5,678 bases of DNA from JAFAHD01 sp035654355. Its GTDB lineage: Bacteria > Vulcanimicrobiota > Vulcanimicrobiia > Eremiobacterales > Eremiobacteraceae. Every line of letters begins with the position of its first letter. Position 1 is the stretch's first letter. The DNA is taken from assembly GCA_035654355.1 (NCBI GenBank), contig DASRXC010000103.1:1-5678 (forward strand). The letters are read 5' to 3'. Of this stretch, positions 1 to 5,663 are shown piece after piece. The translations under genes and the position numbers were made by a program. The notes beneath the pieces were generated by a model. That model had not been told where the DNA came from. It did not search any database and saw only the letters and a list, made by a program, of their open reading frames with translations.

Positions 1-25
1 GTGCACCCGCCGGAGTCAGCGCGAA
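1..25. other. Short flank downstream of sdhE, no feature seen
   Basis: Only 25 bp follow the TAG stop of sdhE (minus strand) before the window ends. There is no visible terminator hairpin or start of another gene, so the operon may continue outside the window, for example with a small SdhF-like subunit. Confidence 0.5.
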
Positions 26-910
26 CTAGACCTTCAGTTCGACTTTCTCAAGCGCCTTAGCCGTCGGCACGACGTGATGGTTAAGGCGCAGCTCTTCGGG
101 CGAGTAGCCGAACGCGAGCCCGAGCAGCTGCGGCAGATGGAAGATGGGCGTGTCGATGACCTTGTGAACGACGCGCGCCGCATCGGGCTGCTGGGCGTCG
201 AGATTGAGATGGCACAACGGGCAGGGCGTCACGAGTAAGTCGGCGCCCTTCTCTTTTGCCTCGAGGATGTGATTGGCGCCCATCGTCAGCGATGCATCGC
301 GGTTCATCGTCACCATCGGGAAGCCGCAGCACTTCGTCTTGCCCTTGTACTCGACCGCCTCACCGCCCACGATCTCGATAAGCTGTTCGAGATAGGTCGA
401 GCGTTCCGGCCGTTCTTTCAAACCGAGATATTCTTGCGGGCGCAGGATATAGCAGCCGTAGAACGGCGCGATCTTCAAGCCGGTCAGTTTGCGTTTCACC
501 AGCGAGCGGATTTTGTCGAGACCGATGTCCTCGACCAGGATCCACAGCAGATGCTTGACGGTCGTCGTGCCTTTGTATTGATAGCCGCTGTCGGCAAGCA
601 CGACGTTCGCAGCAGCGAGCCGCTCGGGGCTCTTCTTGAAATGGTAGTTGTGGTTTGAGAGCACGCCCTGGCACGTCGAGCAGATCGTCATGAGCGTCGC
701 GCCCTGACGCTCGGCCATCGCCAGCGTCAATCCGTTGAGCGAATCGGCGAGCGGCGGGTTCTGTTCGGACAGCACGCCCGCGCCGGTGCACGACGCTTCC
801 CACAGCTCGAGAAGCTCGAGGCCGAGCGCCGGCGCGATTTTTTGCGTGGAGACGTAGAGTTCCGGGCAGGCGCCCTTCGAGACGCATCCCGGCCAAAACG
901 CAACTTTCAT
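26..910 (-). CDS. sdhE: SdhE/HdrB-like CCG-domain subunit of type E succinate dehydrogenase/fumarate reductase
   Basis: A 294-residue protein with two cysteine-rich CCG domains, as in heterodisulfide reductase HdrB and the SdhE (sometimes called SdhC) subunit of non-classical succinate:quinone oxidoreductases. It probably links the iron-sulfur subunit to the membrane quinone pool, replacing cytochrome b anchors. The first domain has C9, C41, C77 and C80, plus C15; the tandem Cys pair is reduced to C41-T42 (S40-C41-T42-G43). The second is complete: C153, C194-C195-G196, then C230-x2-C233. The second domain should bind a [4Fe-4S] cluster; the first may hold a different metal, as reported for archaeal SdhE. 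There is no long hydrophobic helix, so membrane attachment would be peripheral. The ATG overlaps the sdhB stop as ATGA, implying translational coupling; a weak GGTGG lies 9 nt upstream (920-924). The length is usual for HdrB-type proteins. It is unrelated to the FAD-assembly factor also named SdhE. Family confidence is high; the symbol is less certain. Confidence 0.9.
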   Translation of the reverse strand: MKVAFWPGCVSKGACPELYVSTQKIAPALGLELLELWEASCTGAGVLSEQNPPLADSLNGLTLAMAERQGATLMTICSTCQGVLSNHNYHFKKSPERLAAANVVLADSGYQYKGTTTVKHLLWILVEDIGLDKIRSLVKRKLTGLKIAPFYGCYILRPQEYLGLKERPERSTYLEQLIEIVGGEAVEYKGKTKCCGFPMVTMNRDASLTMGANHILEAKEKGADLLVTPCPLCHLNLDAQQPDAARVVHKVIDTPIFHLPQLLGLAFGYSPEELRLNHHVVPTAKALEKVELKV

Positions 911-1914
911 TTGAATCTGCCACCGATCTTCTTGAAGATGTTCTTGATCCGCTCGACGTGCGGAATGGCGTGATGGATGAGCGGAGGAAGCTTACCCGCG
1001 CGCAGCAAGTTGAAGGCCGCCGGCAACGACTGGATCTGCGCCGGGATATTGAACAGCCCGACTGATTTCGGCAAGAGCGTCAGCTCGTTGAGGCGGCCGC
1101 TGTCGCGCACCGATTCCGCGAACGCGTCGGCGTGGCGCGTGCCGGCGTTGTGGGTGAAACCAGAATCGACCGCCATCTTGCGCAGCTTGAGGATTTGCTC
1201 GAGCGGGGCGACGCCTTTCGGGCACTGCTGGACGCACTCGTAGCAGTGCGTGCAATCCCACACGCCGTCGGGCTTGCTGTAGTTCCCGAGCCGGTCTTGA
1301 GTTTCGGCGTCGCGCGGATCGGCAGTATATCGGTAGGCCTTCGCTAATGCCGCGGGCCCGACGAAATTCTGGTTGACCGCGAACGACTCGCAGTCCATCA
1401 AGCACGCGCCGCACGAGATGCAGCTCACCTCTTGGATGAGCTCCTCCATCGCGGCGTTGGGCACGCGGTATTCCTCGCCTTGTGGGATCGGCTGTTTGTT
1501 CTCAAGCCAGGGTGTGACCGCGCGGTTTTTGTTCCAAAACGGGGTCATGTCGCACACGAGATCGCGCACGATCGGCATCGACGGCGGCGCCTCGACTGTG
1601 ACCTTGCCGCCGACCGTGTGCTCGCGCAGCTTGCTCGTACAGACAAGACGCGCGTGACCGTTCACCCACATGGCGCATGACCCGCAGATCGCGCTGCGGC
1701 AGGCGCAGCGCACTGCTAACGACTCATCCTGGTACTCGCGCACGGCGATGAGCGCGTCGAGCACCATCGCGTGTTCGGGCAAATCGACCTTGAACGTCTG
1801 ATACGTCTTGGGCGGCGCTTTGTCGTACGGCGCCTTGTAGGGAACGCCGGGCACGCCTTTGGGTTGCGGTTCGCCGGGCGGACTGTAGCGGCCGACGACG
1901 ACGGTCCACTCCAT
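907..1914 (-). CDS. sdhB: Succinate dehydrogenase/fumarate reductase iron-sulfur subunit, type E with long C-terminus
   Basis: A 335-residue electron-transfer subunit carrying electrons from the SdhA flavin to the CCG subunit. The N-terminal ferredoxin domain binds [2Fe-2S] through C72-x4-C77-x2-C80-x11-C92. The C-terminal ferredoxin domain has C165-x2-C168-x2-C171-x3-C175, then C221-x2-C224-x2-C227-x3-C231-P. Classical SdhB has only three cysteines in the last group and binds [3Fe-4S]; the extra C224 predicts [4Fe-4S], as reported for archaeal-type enzymes. C70 and C121 are further cysteines without an assigned role. Residues 11-36 are proline-rich. About 80 residues follow the last cluster, making it longer than the usual 230-260 residues; the part around 259-280 (R-H-A-D-A-F, G-R-L-N-E) resembles HdrC-like and type E subunits. 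The ATG is 1 nt after the sdhA stop; AGGAG (1928-1932) lies 13 nt upstream, so coupling to sdhA is likely. Confidence 0.95.
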   Translation of the reverse strand: MEWTVVVGRYSPPGEPQPKGVPGVPYKAPYDKAPPKTYQTFKVDLPEHAMVLDALIAVREYQDESLAVRCACRSAICGSCAMWVNGHARLVCTSKLREHTVGGKVTVEAPPSMPIVRDLVCDMTPFWNKNRAVTPWLENKQPIPQGEEYRVPNAAMEELIQEVSCISCGACLMDCESFAVNQNFVGPAALAKAYRYTADPRDAETQDRLGNYSKPDGVWDCTHCYECVQQCPKGVAPLEQILKLRKMAVDSGFTHNAGTRHADAFAESVRDSGRLNELTLLPKSVGLFNIPAQIQSLPAAFNLLRAGKLPPLIHHAIPHVERIKNIFKKIGGRFK

Positions 1915-1915
1915 C

Positions 1916-3604
1916 TTAGTATTTCCGCTCCTGCGGCGGCCATTTGGTGATCGTCACCGGCAGATAGCTGATGGCGGGCGCTTGGCCGTCGCGCTTGGTG
2001 ATGAGGATATGCTTGAGCCAATTCGCGTCGTCGCGCTGCGGATAGTCGGTGCGCGACTGCGCGCCGCGGCTCTCTTTGCGATCGAGCGCTCCCAAAATAG
2101 TGGCCTCCGCACAATCGAGCATGTAGCCGAGCTCTAGTGCGAAGGTGAGCGCCTGATTGTAGATGCGCCCTTTGTCGCGAACCGCGACGGTCTCGTAACG
2201 CTCTTGCAGATCGTGCACCGCGGCCAACGCTCGCTGTAGACCGGCCTCATCGCGATACACGCCGACCTTCTCGTCCATCAGGATGCCCAACTCCAAGCGC
2301 AGCTTCGCGTGCGTCTCGCCGGTCGTTGGCCGGTCCATCAACGCTTGAACGCGCTCTTGCTCGGAGGCGAGGAATTGTTCGCCGGCGGCATCTGACGGCA
2401 ATGACGTGACGGTCTTCACATATGCGGCCGACGATTTGCCGCCGCGCCGCCCAAACACCAGTGTGTCGAGAAGCGAGTTCGCACCGAGGCGATTGCCGCC
2501 ATGAACGGACACGCACGCGACCTCGCCCGCGGCATACAGACCTGGTATCGGCGTGCGCGCATCGGAGTCAGTCTTGATGCCGCCCATGATGTAGTGCATG
2601 CCGGGGCGCACCGGAACCGGTTGCTGGATCATGTCGATGCTGAGGAAGTCGAGCGCCATCTCGTGGATCTGCGGCAGCTTCTTCAAGATGACGTCGGGGC
2701 CGAGGTGACGCAAATCGAGCAGCACGCAGCCGTCGACGCCACGCCCGGCGGCGATCTCCTGCCACTCGGCACGCGACACGACGTCGCGCGACGCCAACTC
2801 TTTCATGTTCGGCGCGTACTTCTCCATGAAGCGCTCGCCGAGGCTGTTGAGGAGGTAGGCGCCTTCACCGCGCGCGGCCTCGGTCATGAGGAAACCCGAG
2901 CCCTTGAGTGTGGTCGGATGGTACTGCACCATCTCCATGTCCATGACCGGCGCGCCGGCACGATACGCGAGTGCAATGCCGTCACCCGTGCAGATCAGCG
3001 CGTTGGTGCTCGGTTCGTACACGCGACCCATGCCGCCGCTGGCGACGAACACCGCCTTGGCGCGCAGCAGCACGAGGTCGCCGTTCATCATGTCGAGCGC
3101 GACGACGCCGCGACATTCGCCGCCCACCATGAACAGCGATGTCGCGAACCACTCCTCGTACACTTTGACGCCCGACTTGAGCAATTGATCGTACAGGGTA
3201 TAGAGCAGCGCTTGGCCGGTGATGTCGCCGACGAAATACGTGCGTGCCTTGGAAGCGCCGCCGAACGCGCGGGTGCCGAGCCTGCCGTCGGGCGCGCGAT
3301 AGAAGATGACGCCCATGTGCTCGAGCTCGATGATGTCTGAGGGCGCCTCGCTGCACATGATCTCGACGGCGTCCTGATCGGCCAGGTAGTCGGAACCCTT
3401 GATGGTATCGAGGGCGTGGATCTCCCACGAGTCGCCCTCGCCGATCGCGGCGTTGATGCCGCCCTGCGCTGCGCCTGAATGGCTGCGGACAGGGTGCACC
3501 TTGCTGAGCACGGCGACCGAAGCCCCGTTACGCGCTGCTTCTAACGCCGCGCGCATACCCGCAAGACCGGCGCCGAGCACGATGACGTCGTAGTCGACTA
3601 TCAC
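1916..3604 (-). CDS. sdhA: Succinate dehydrogenase/fumarate reductase flavoprotein subunit
   Basis: A 562-residue catalytic subunit that interconverts succinate and fumarate. It starts with a dinucleotide-binding motif (GAGLAG, 11-16). H42 in SHSGAAQGG is the expected covalent FAD attachment site, which argues for a membrane-linked complex rather than a soluble fumarate reductase. Substrate and catalytic residues are visible by family comparison: H229 (QYHPT), T241-E242 (TEAARGEG), R273 (ASRDVVSR, the likely proton-donor Arg), H337 (HYIMGG) and R372 (HGGNRLGANSLLD). The C-terminal signature KESRGAQSRTDYPQRD (510-525) is intact. The length is normal for the type. The start is GTG: the preceding in-frame codons include a TGA stop, and AGGGGTGA lies 6 nt upstream. 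It is first in the operon, so its promoter should lie in the divergent region. Sequence alone does not fix the direction (succinate oxidation or fumarate reduction); frdA would be an equally valid name if it works as a reductase. Confidence 0.96.
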   Translation of the reverse strand: MIVDYDVIVLGAGLAGMRAALEAARNGASVAVLSKVHPVRSHSGAAQGGINAAIGEGDSWEIHALDTIKGSDYLADQDAVEIMCSEAPSDIIELEHMGVIFYRAPDGRLGTRAFGGASKARTYFVGDITGQALLYTLYDQLLKSGVKVYEEWFATSLFMVGGECRGVVALDMMNGDLVLLRAKAVFVASGGMGRVYEPSTNALICTGDGIALAYRAGAPVMDMEMVQYHPTTLKGSGFLMTEAARGEGAYLLNSLGERFMEKYAPNMKELASRDVVSRAEWQEIAAGRGVDGCVLLDLRHLGPDVILKKLPQIHEMALDFLSIDMIQQPVPVRPGMHYIMGGIKTDSDARTPIPGLYAAGEVACVSVHGGNRLGANSLLDTLVFGRRGGKSSAAYVKTVTSLPSDAAGEQFLASEQERVQALMDRPTTGETHAKLRLELGILMDEKVGVYRDEAGLQRALAAVHDLQERYETVAVRDKGRIYNQALTFALELGYMLDCAEATILGALDRKESRGAQSRTDYPQRDDANWLKHILITKRDGQAPAISYLPVTITKWPPQERKY

Positions 3605-3610
3605 CCTATC

Positions 3611-3618
3611 TCACCCCT
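3611..3618 (-). promoter_or_regulatory. Ribosome binding site of sdhA
   Basis: Read on the minus strand this is AGGGGTGA, a good anti-16S match, placed 6 nt before the GTG at 3604-3602. It supports the non-ATG start. A nearby ATG at 3623-3621 (minus) opens only a five-codon frame ending in TAG, so it cannot be the sdhA start. Confidence 0.75.
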
Positions 3619-3670
3619 GTCATAATGGTCGTTTTCAGCGTTCCCTCCGCTCGCTGGGGCGCCCTACTAT

Positions 3671-3680
3671 CGTGCGCACG
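3671..3680. repeat. Perfect 10-bp palindrome CGTGCGCACG
   Basis: A perfect self-complementary decamer in the divergent region, between the GGGCGCCC palindrome (3657-3664) and the larger inverted repeat at 3684-3701. It may be part of an operator cluster. GC-rich alternating palindromes are frequent by chance, so weight is low. Confidence 0.3.
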
Positions 3681-3683
3681 TTC

Positions 3684-3701
3684 GGGCGACTTTAGTCACC
3701 C
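3684..3701. repeat. Imperfect inverted repeat next to the TATATA element
   Basis: The half-sites are GGG-C-GACT and AGTC-A-CCC around a central TT: seven of eight pairs match, with one C/A mismatch. It ends 5 bp before TATATA. On the sdh side it would lie just downstream of the -10, at the expected transcript start, a usual place for a repressor. A two-base centre makes an RNA hairpin of this exact shape unlikely, so a DNA-binding dimer site is the better reading. It could still be chance. Confidence 0.4.
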
Positions 3702-3706
3702 TTCCT

Positions 3707-3737
3707 TATATAGTGCGTTTTCCGGCACGCAATTCAA
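3707..3737 (-). promoter_or_regulatory. Candidate sigma70-like promoter for sdhABE
   Basis: On the minus strand TTGAAT (3737-3732) resembles a -35 box and TATATA (3712-3707) a -10 box. The spacer is 19 nt, longer than ideal; taking ACTATA as the -10 gives 17 nt. It would leave a leader of roughly 95 nt before the sdhA GTG. The -35 lies inside the inverted repeat at 3726-3742, which could be an operator. This is a pattern match only. Confidence 0.4.
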
Positions 3738-3742
3738 GCGTG
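3726..3742. repeat. Inverted repeat overlapping the candidate sdh -35 box
   Basis: Five-base arms CACGC and GCGTG flank a 7-nt AT-rich spacer (AATTCAA). The spacer contains the minus-strand TTGAAT proposed as the -35 box. The layout suits a dimeric regulator, but arms this short occur by chance in GC-rich DNA. Confidence 0.3.
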
Positions 3743-3794
3743 GAGCGCCGGCGTCCGATGAACCTTGTAATCTGCGCGTGCGACCAATGCGCAC

Positions 3795-3800
3795 GGTGGG
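3795..3800 (+). promoter_or_regulatory. Ribosome binding site supporting the sigma factor start at 3808
   Basis: GGTGGG sits 7 nt before the ATG at 3808. The other in-frame ATG, at 3787, has no purine-rich sequence upstream, so 3808 is preferred. GTG codons at 3778 and 3796 are also in frame but less well placed. Confidence 0.5.
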
Positions 3801-3807
3801 AAACGAC

Positions 3808-4386
3808 ATGCAGCCAGTACACGATGCCGATGCCGCGCGGGAATCCGAGTGGCTGACGCTGACGGCACGCGGCGATCGAGCGGCGTTCGAGCGGCTTTTC
3901 CGTGCCTACGAACACCGGCTCTATCGCTTTTCCTTGGGACTCGTCCGCGATCCGCAGCTCGCCGAGGAGATCACCGGCGACGTCATGCTCGACGTGTGGC
4001 GCGGCGCGACTCGCTTTCGCGGCGACGCGAAGGTCTCGACGTGGATCTTCGGCATCGCCCACCACAAATGCGTCGACGCCTTGCGCCGGCGCCGTCCCGA
4101 ACATGTCGAGCTGCAAACGCTGAGCGCGGTCAGCGATGCCGGCGCCGGCCCTGAAGAGCTCGCGCTCGCCGACAGCTTCCGCCGTGCGTTGGGCGATGCG
4201 CTGCTTGAATTGACGCCCGAGCATCGCGCGGTTCTGGAGCTGACGTTCATCAACGGCTGCTCGCAGGCGGAGATCGCCGCGATCGTCGGCTGCCCGATCA
4301 ACACCGTTAAGACGCGCGTCTTCTACGCGAGACAACAGTTGCGCCGGATCCTCGACCGCCGGGGCGTTCGGAGAGAGATGCCATGA
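3808..4386 (+). CDS. ECF-family RNA polymerase sigma factor (sigma-70 family)
   Basis: With the start at 3808 this is a 192-residue protein, normal for an ECF sigma factor, made of regions 2 and 4 only. Region 2 spans about residues 24-95: AAFERLFRAYEHRLYRF, then AEEITGDVMLDVWR (core binding), then STWIFGIAHHKCVDALRRR (-10 recognition). A linker of about 30 residues leads to region 4 at about 125-182, where the helix-turn-helix reads SQAEIAAIVGCPINTVKTR (-35 recognition). There is no extra C-terminal domain. Its stop overlaps the start of the next gene as ATGA, so sigma and anti-sigma are probably made in fixed ratio. It should stay bound to the anti-sigma protein until an envelope signal frees it. 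Such pairs often activate their own promoter, but I see no clear GGAAC-type -35 on the plus strand upstream. The frame is open upstream to 3625, so automated tools may call a 253-residue version. The ECF subgroup and regulon are not known. Confidence 0.93.
   Translation: MQPVHDADAARESEWLTLTARGDRAAFERLFRAYEHRLYRFSLGLVRDPQLAEEITGDVMLDVWRGATRFRGDAKVSTWIFGIAHHKCVDALRRRRPEHVELQTLSAVSDAGAGPEELALADSFRRALGDALLELTPEHRAVLELTFINGCSQAEIAAIVGCPINTVKTRVFYARQQLRRILDRRGVRREMP
4370..4375 (+). promoter_or_regulatory. Ribosome binding site of the anti-sigma gene
   Basis: GGAGAG lies 7 nt before the ATG at 4383, inside the last codons of the sigma gene. It is stronger than the sigma gene's own site. Together with the ATGA overlap it fixes the start. 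An ATG at 4378 is out of frame. Confidence 0.75.
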
Positions 4387-5663
4387 ACCACGAAACCGTC
4401 ACCGAACTGCTTCCCTGGTACGTCAACGGCACGCTGGCGCCGCACGAGCGCGCTGCCGTTGAAGCGGAGCTTGCGTCGTGCCCGTTGTGCGCCGCGCAGC
4501 TGGCCGAGCTGCAGCGCATCCACGCAGCGCTGCACGAGATCGATCAGGACGCGCCGGGTCCTTCTGAATCGCTGTTCGCTCGCACGCTTGCACGCTTGGA
4601 TGCGCCGCCGCAGCGCAAGGGAGTGGCGTTCTCACTACGCGCATGGTGGAGCGACCTTTCGACGTCGGGCCGGATCGCGGCGCTCACGCCCGCGGTGGTT
4701 GCCATCGTGTTCGTGTTGATCGTATCGACTCGCGCGCTGGTCACGCCACAGCGCACAAGCATCACGAGCGTGTACAGCGCGCCTGTGGCAGGCCAACCGA
4801 ACGCTCTCGACGAGCTGCAAAAGCGCAACAGCGCGATCGCCCAGTCAAATGCGCCGGCTCCGTCAAGCGTCGCGGGTGCTCTCTCGCGCTCGGAAGCACA
4901 ACCGCCGCCGGCACCGGCCGAAGAGGCACTAACCGACTTCGACAAACTGAAGACGATGAACGGGCCGATGGTGCCGCCGGTGACTCCCGGCCAGCGCCCG
5001 CAGCTCATCCGCACGGGCGAGATCGGATTGCTGGTTCCGGACGTCGAGCATGCGTTGGCTCAGCTACAGATGCTCGCACAAACGCAGTTCGGCGACGTCA
5101 TCTCGCTTAACGATCAGACGCCGTCGCAGCCTGGCATCCGTCACAGCGCGCAAGTCCAGCTCTCCATTCCAGCAGACCGCTTCGAGCAAACGATGAATGC
5201 GCTCGCGGCGCTCGGCGCGGTGCAATCGCGCTCGATTAGTGCAGAAAATGCGACGGATCAAATCGTGGACGGCCAAGCGCGGTTGCGCAACCTGCGCCGC
5301 ACGGAAGCCGACATGCTGCGCATCCTCGATCGCGCCGGCAAGATTCCGGACGTGCTCGAGGTGACGCAGCAGATCGCGCAGGTGCGCGAGCAGATCGAGC
5401 AGCTCGACGCCCAAGTGCAATCGTTGCAGCATCGCGTCGCATATTCGACGATCTCAATCGACATCGAAGACGAGAAGCCCGTCGCGACCGCTGAGCCGGG
5501 TATCGGCACGCAACTCAACGACGCCTGGAAAGCCGCCCTACGACAAGTCCGCACGTTCTCGGTGCGCTTGGCATCGGCGCTGCTTGTGATCGTCGCCTTC
5601 GCGCCCTACTGGTTGGTGCTCGTCATCGTCGCGCTCTTCGTCGCGAACCGCTTGCGAAGGTAA
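4383..5663 (+). CDS. Transmembrane anti-sigma factor with zf-HC2-like N-terminus and DUF4349 domain
   Basis: A 426-residue membrane protein expected to hold the upstream sigma factor inactive. Residues 1-45 (LLPWYVNGTL, then VEAELASCPLC) match a zinc-finger anti-sigma domain, but the usual Hx3Cx2C motif reads E29-x3-C33-x2-C36; H3 and H21 are the nearest histidines. A membrane helix follows at about 98-120, then a Pro/Ala-rich linker (about 133-205). Residues about 205-395 look like DUF4349: a beta-rich start (IRTGEIGLLVPD), then AQVQLSIPADRFEQTMNAL, a helical coiled-coil-like stretch (about 296-350, DGQARLRNLRRTEADML) and VAYSTISIDI. A second helix at about 397-420 ends in RLRR. Predicted topology is N-terminus inside, DUF4349 outside, C-terminus inside. 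DUF4349 function is not established; a sensing role is inferred from position. No cleavage motif for intramembrane proteolysis was identified. Confidence is high for the architecture and moderate for the anti-sigma role. Confidence 0.88.
   Translation: MNHETVTELLPWYVNGTLAPHERAAVEAELASCPLCAAQLAELQRIHAALHEIDQDAPGPSESLFARTLARLDAPPQRKGVAFSLRAWWSDLSTSGRIAALTPAVVAIVFVLIVSTRALVTPQRTSITSVYSAPVAGQPNALDELQKRNSAIAQSNAPAPSSVAGALSRSEAQPPPAPAEEALTDFDKLKTMNGPMVPPVTPGQRPQLIRTGEIGLLVPDVEHALAQLQMLAQTQFGDVISLNDQTPSQPGIRHSAQVQLSIPADRFEQTMNALAALGAVQSRSISAENATDQIVDGQARLRNLRRTEADMLRILDRAGKIPDVLEVTQQIAQVREQIEQLDAQVQSLQHRVAYSTISIDIEDEKPVATAEPGIGTQLNDAWKAALRQVRTFSVRLASALLVIVAFAPYWLVLVIVALFVANRLRR

Larger units (their letters stand above)
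3605..3807. promoter_or_regulatory. Divergent intergenic control region between sdhABE and the sigma/anti-sigma pair
   Basis: About 200 bp separate the divergent sdhA GTG and the preferred sigma factor ATG. The plus-strand reading frame of the sigma gene stays open back to an ATG at 3625, but nothing there resembles an ECF N-terminus and the stretch contains a local AT-rich patch, so it is taken as non-coding. It holds an AT-rich TATATA (3707-3712), perfect palindromes at 3657-3664 (GGGCGCCC) and 3671-3680 (CGTGCGCACG), an interrupted inverted repeat at 3684-3701, and another at 3726-3742. No terminator with a U-tract was found. It should contain both promoters. Confidence 0.7.

Noticed and set aside
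26..910. True heterodisulfide reductase HdrB of a methanogen or Hdr-like sulfur system
   Set aside because: The gene is coupled to sdhA and sdhB, not to hdrA or hdrC, and its first CCG motif lacks one of the tandem cysteines used by HdrB.
2501..3340. A 279-codon open frame on the plus strand, antisense to sdhA
   Set aside because: It lies wholly inside the clearly functional sdhA, has no recognisable domain, is rich in His, Arg, Ala and Asp as expected from the reverse complement of GC-rich coding sequence, and has no convincing start context.
3621..3644. GGAAC-like element on the minus strand (3644-3640) as an ECF-type -35 for sdhA
   Set aside because: With 16-nt spacing the -10 position reads ATGACA, not a usual ECF -10, and the transcript would begin at about the ribosome binding site of sdhA, leaving almost no leader.
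3684..3708. Rho-independent terminator reading GGGCGACTTTAGTCACCC followed by CTTCCTT
   Set aside because: The loop is only two bases, the stem is short with a mismatch, and the following tract is not a run of T. It also sits between divergent starts, where a terminator would not be expected.
3707..3714. TATAGT (3709-3714) as a plus-strand sigma70 -10 for the sigma gene
   Set aside because: No acceptable -35 hexamer occurs 16-18 nt upstream on the plus strand and there is no extended -10 TG; it stays only a weak possibility.
3706..4335. A 209-codon minus-strand frame antisense to the sigma factor gene
   Set aside because: It overlaps a strongly supported ECF sigma gene and shows no family pattern; it is best explained as a shadow of GC-rich codon usage.
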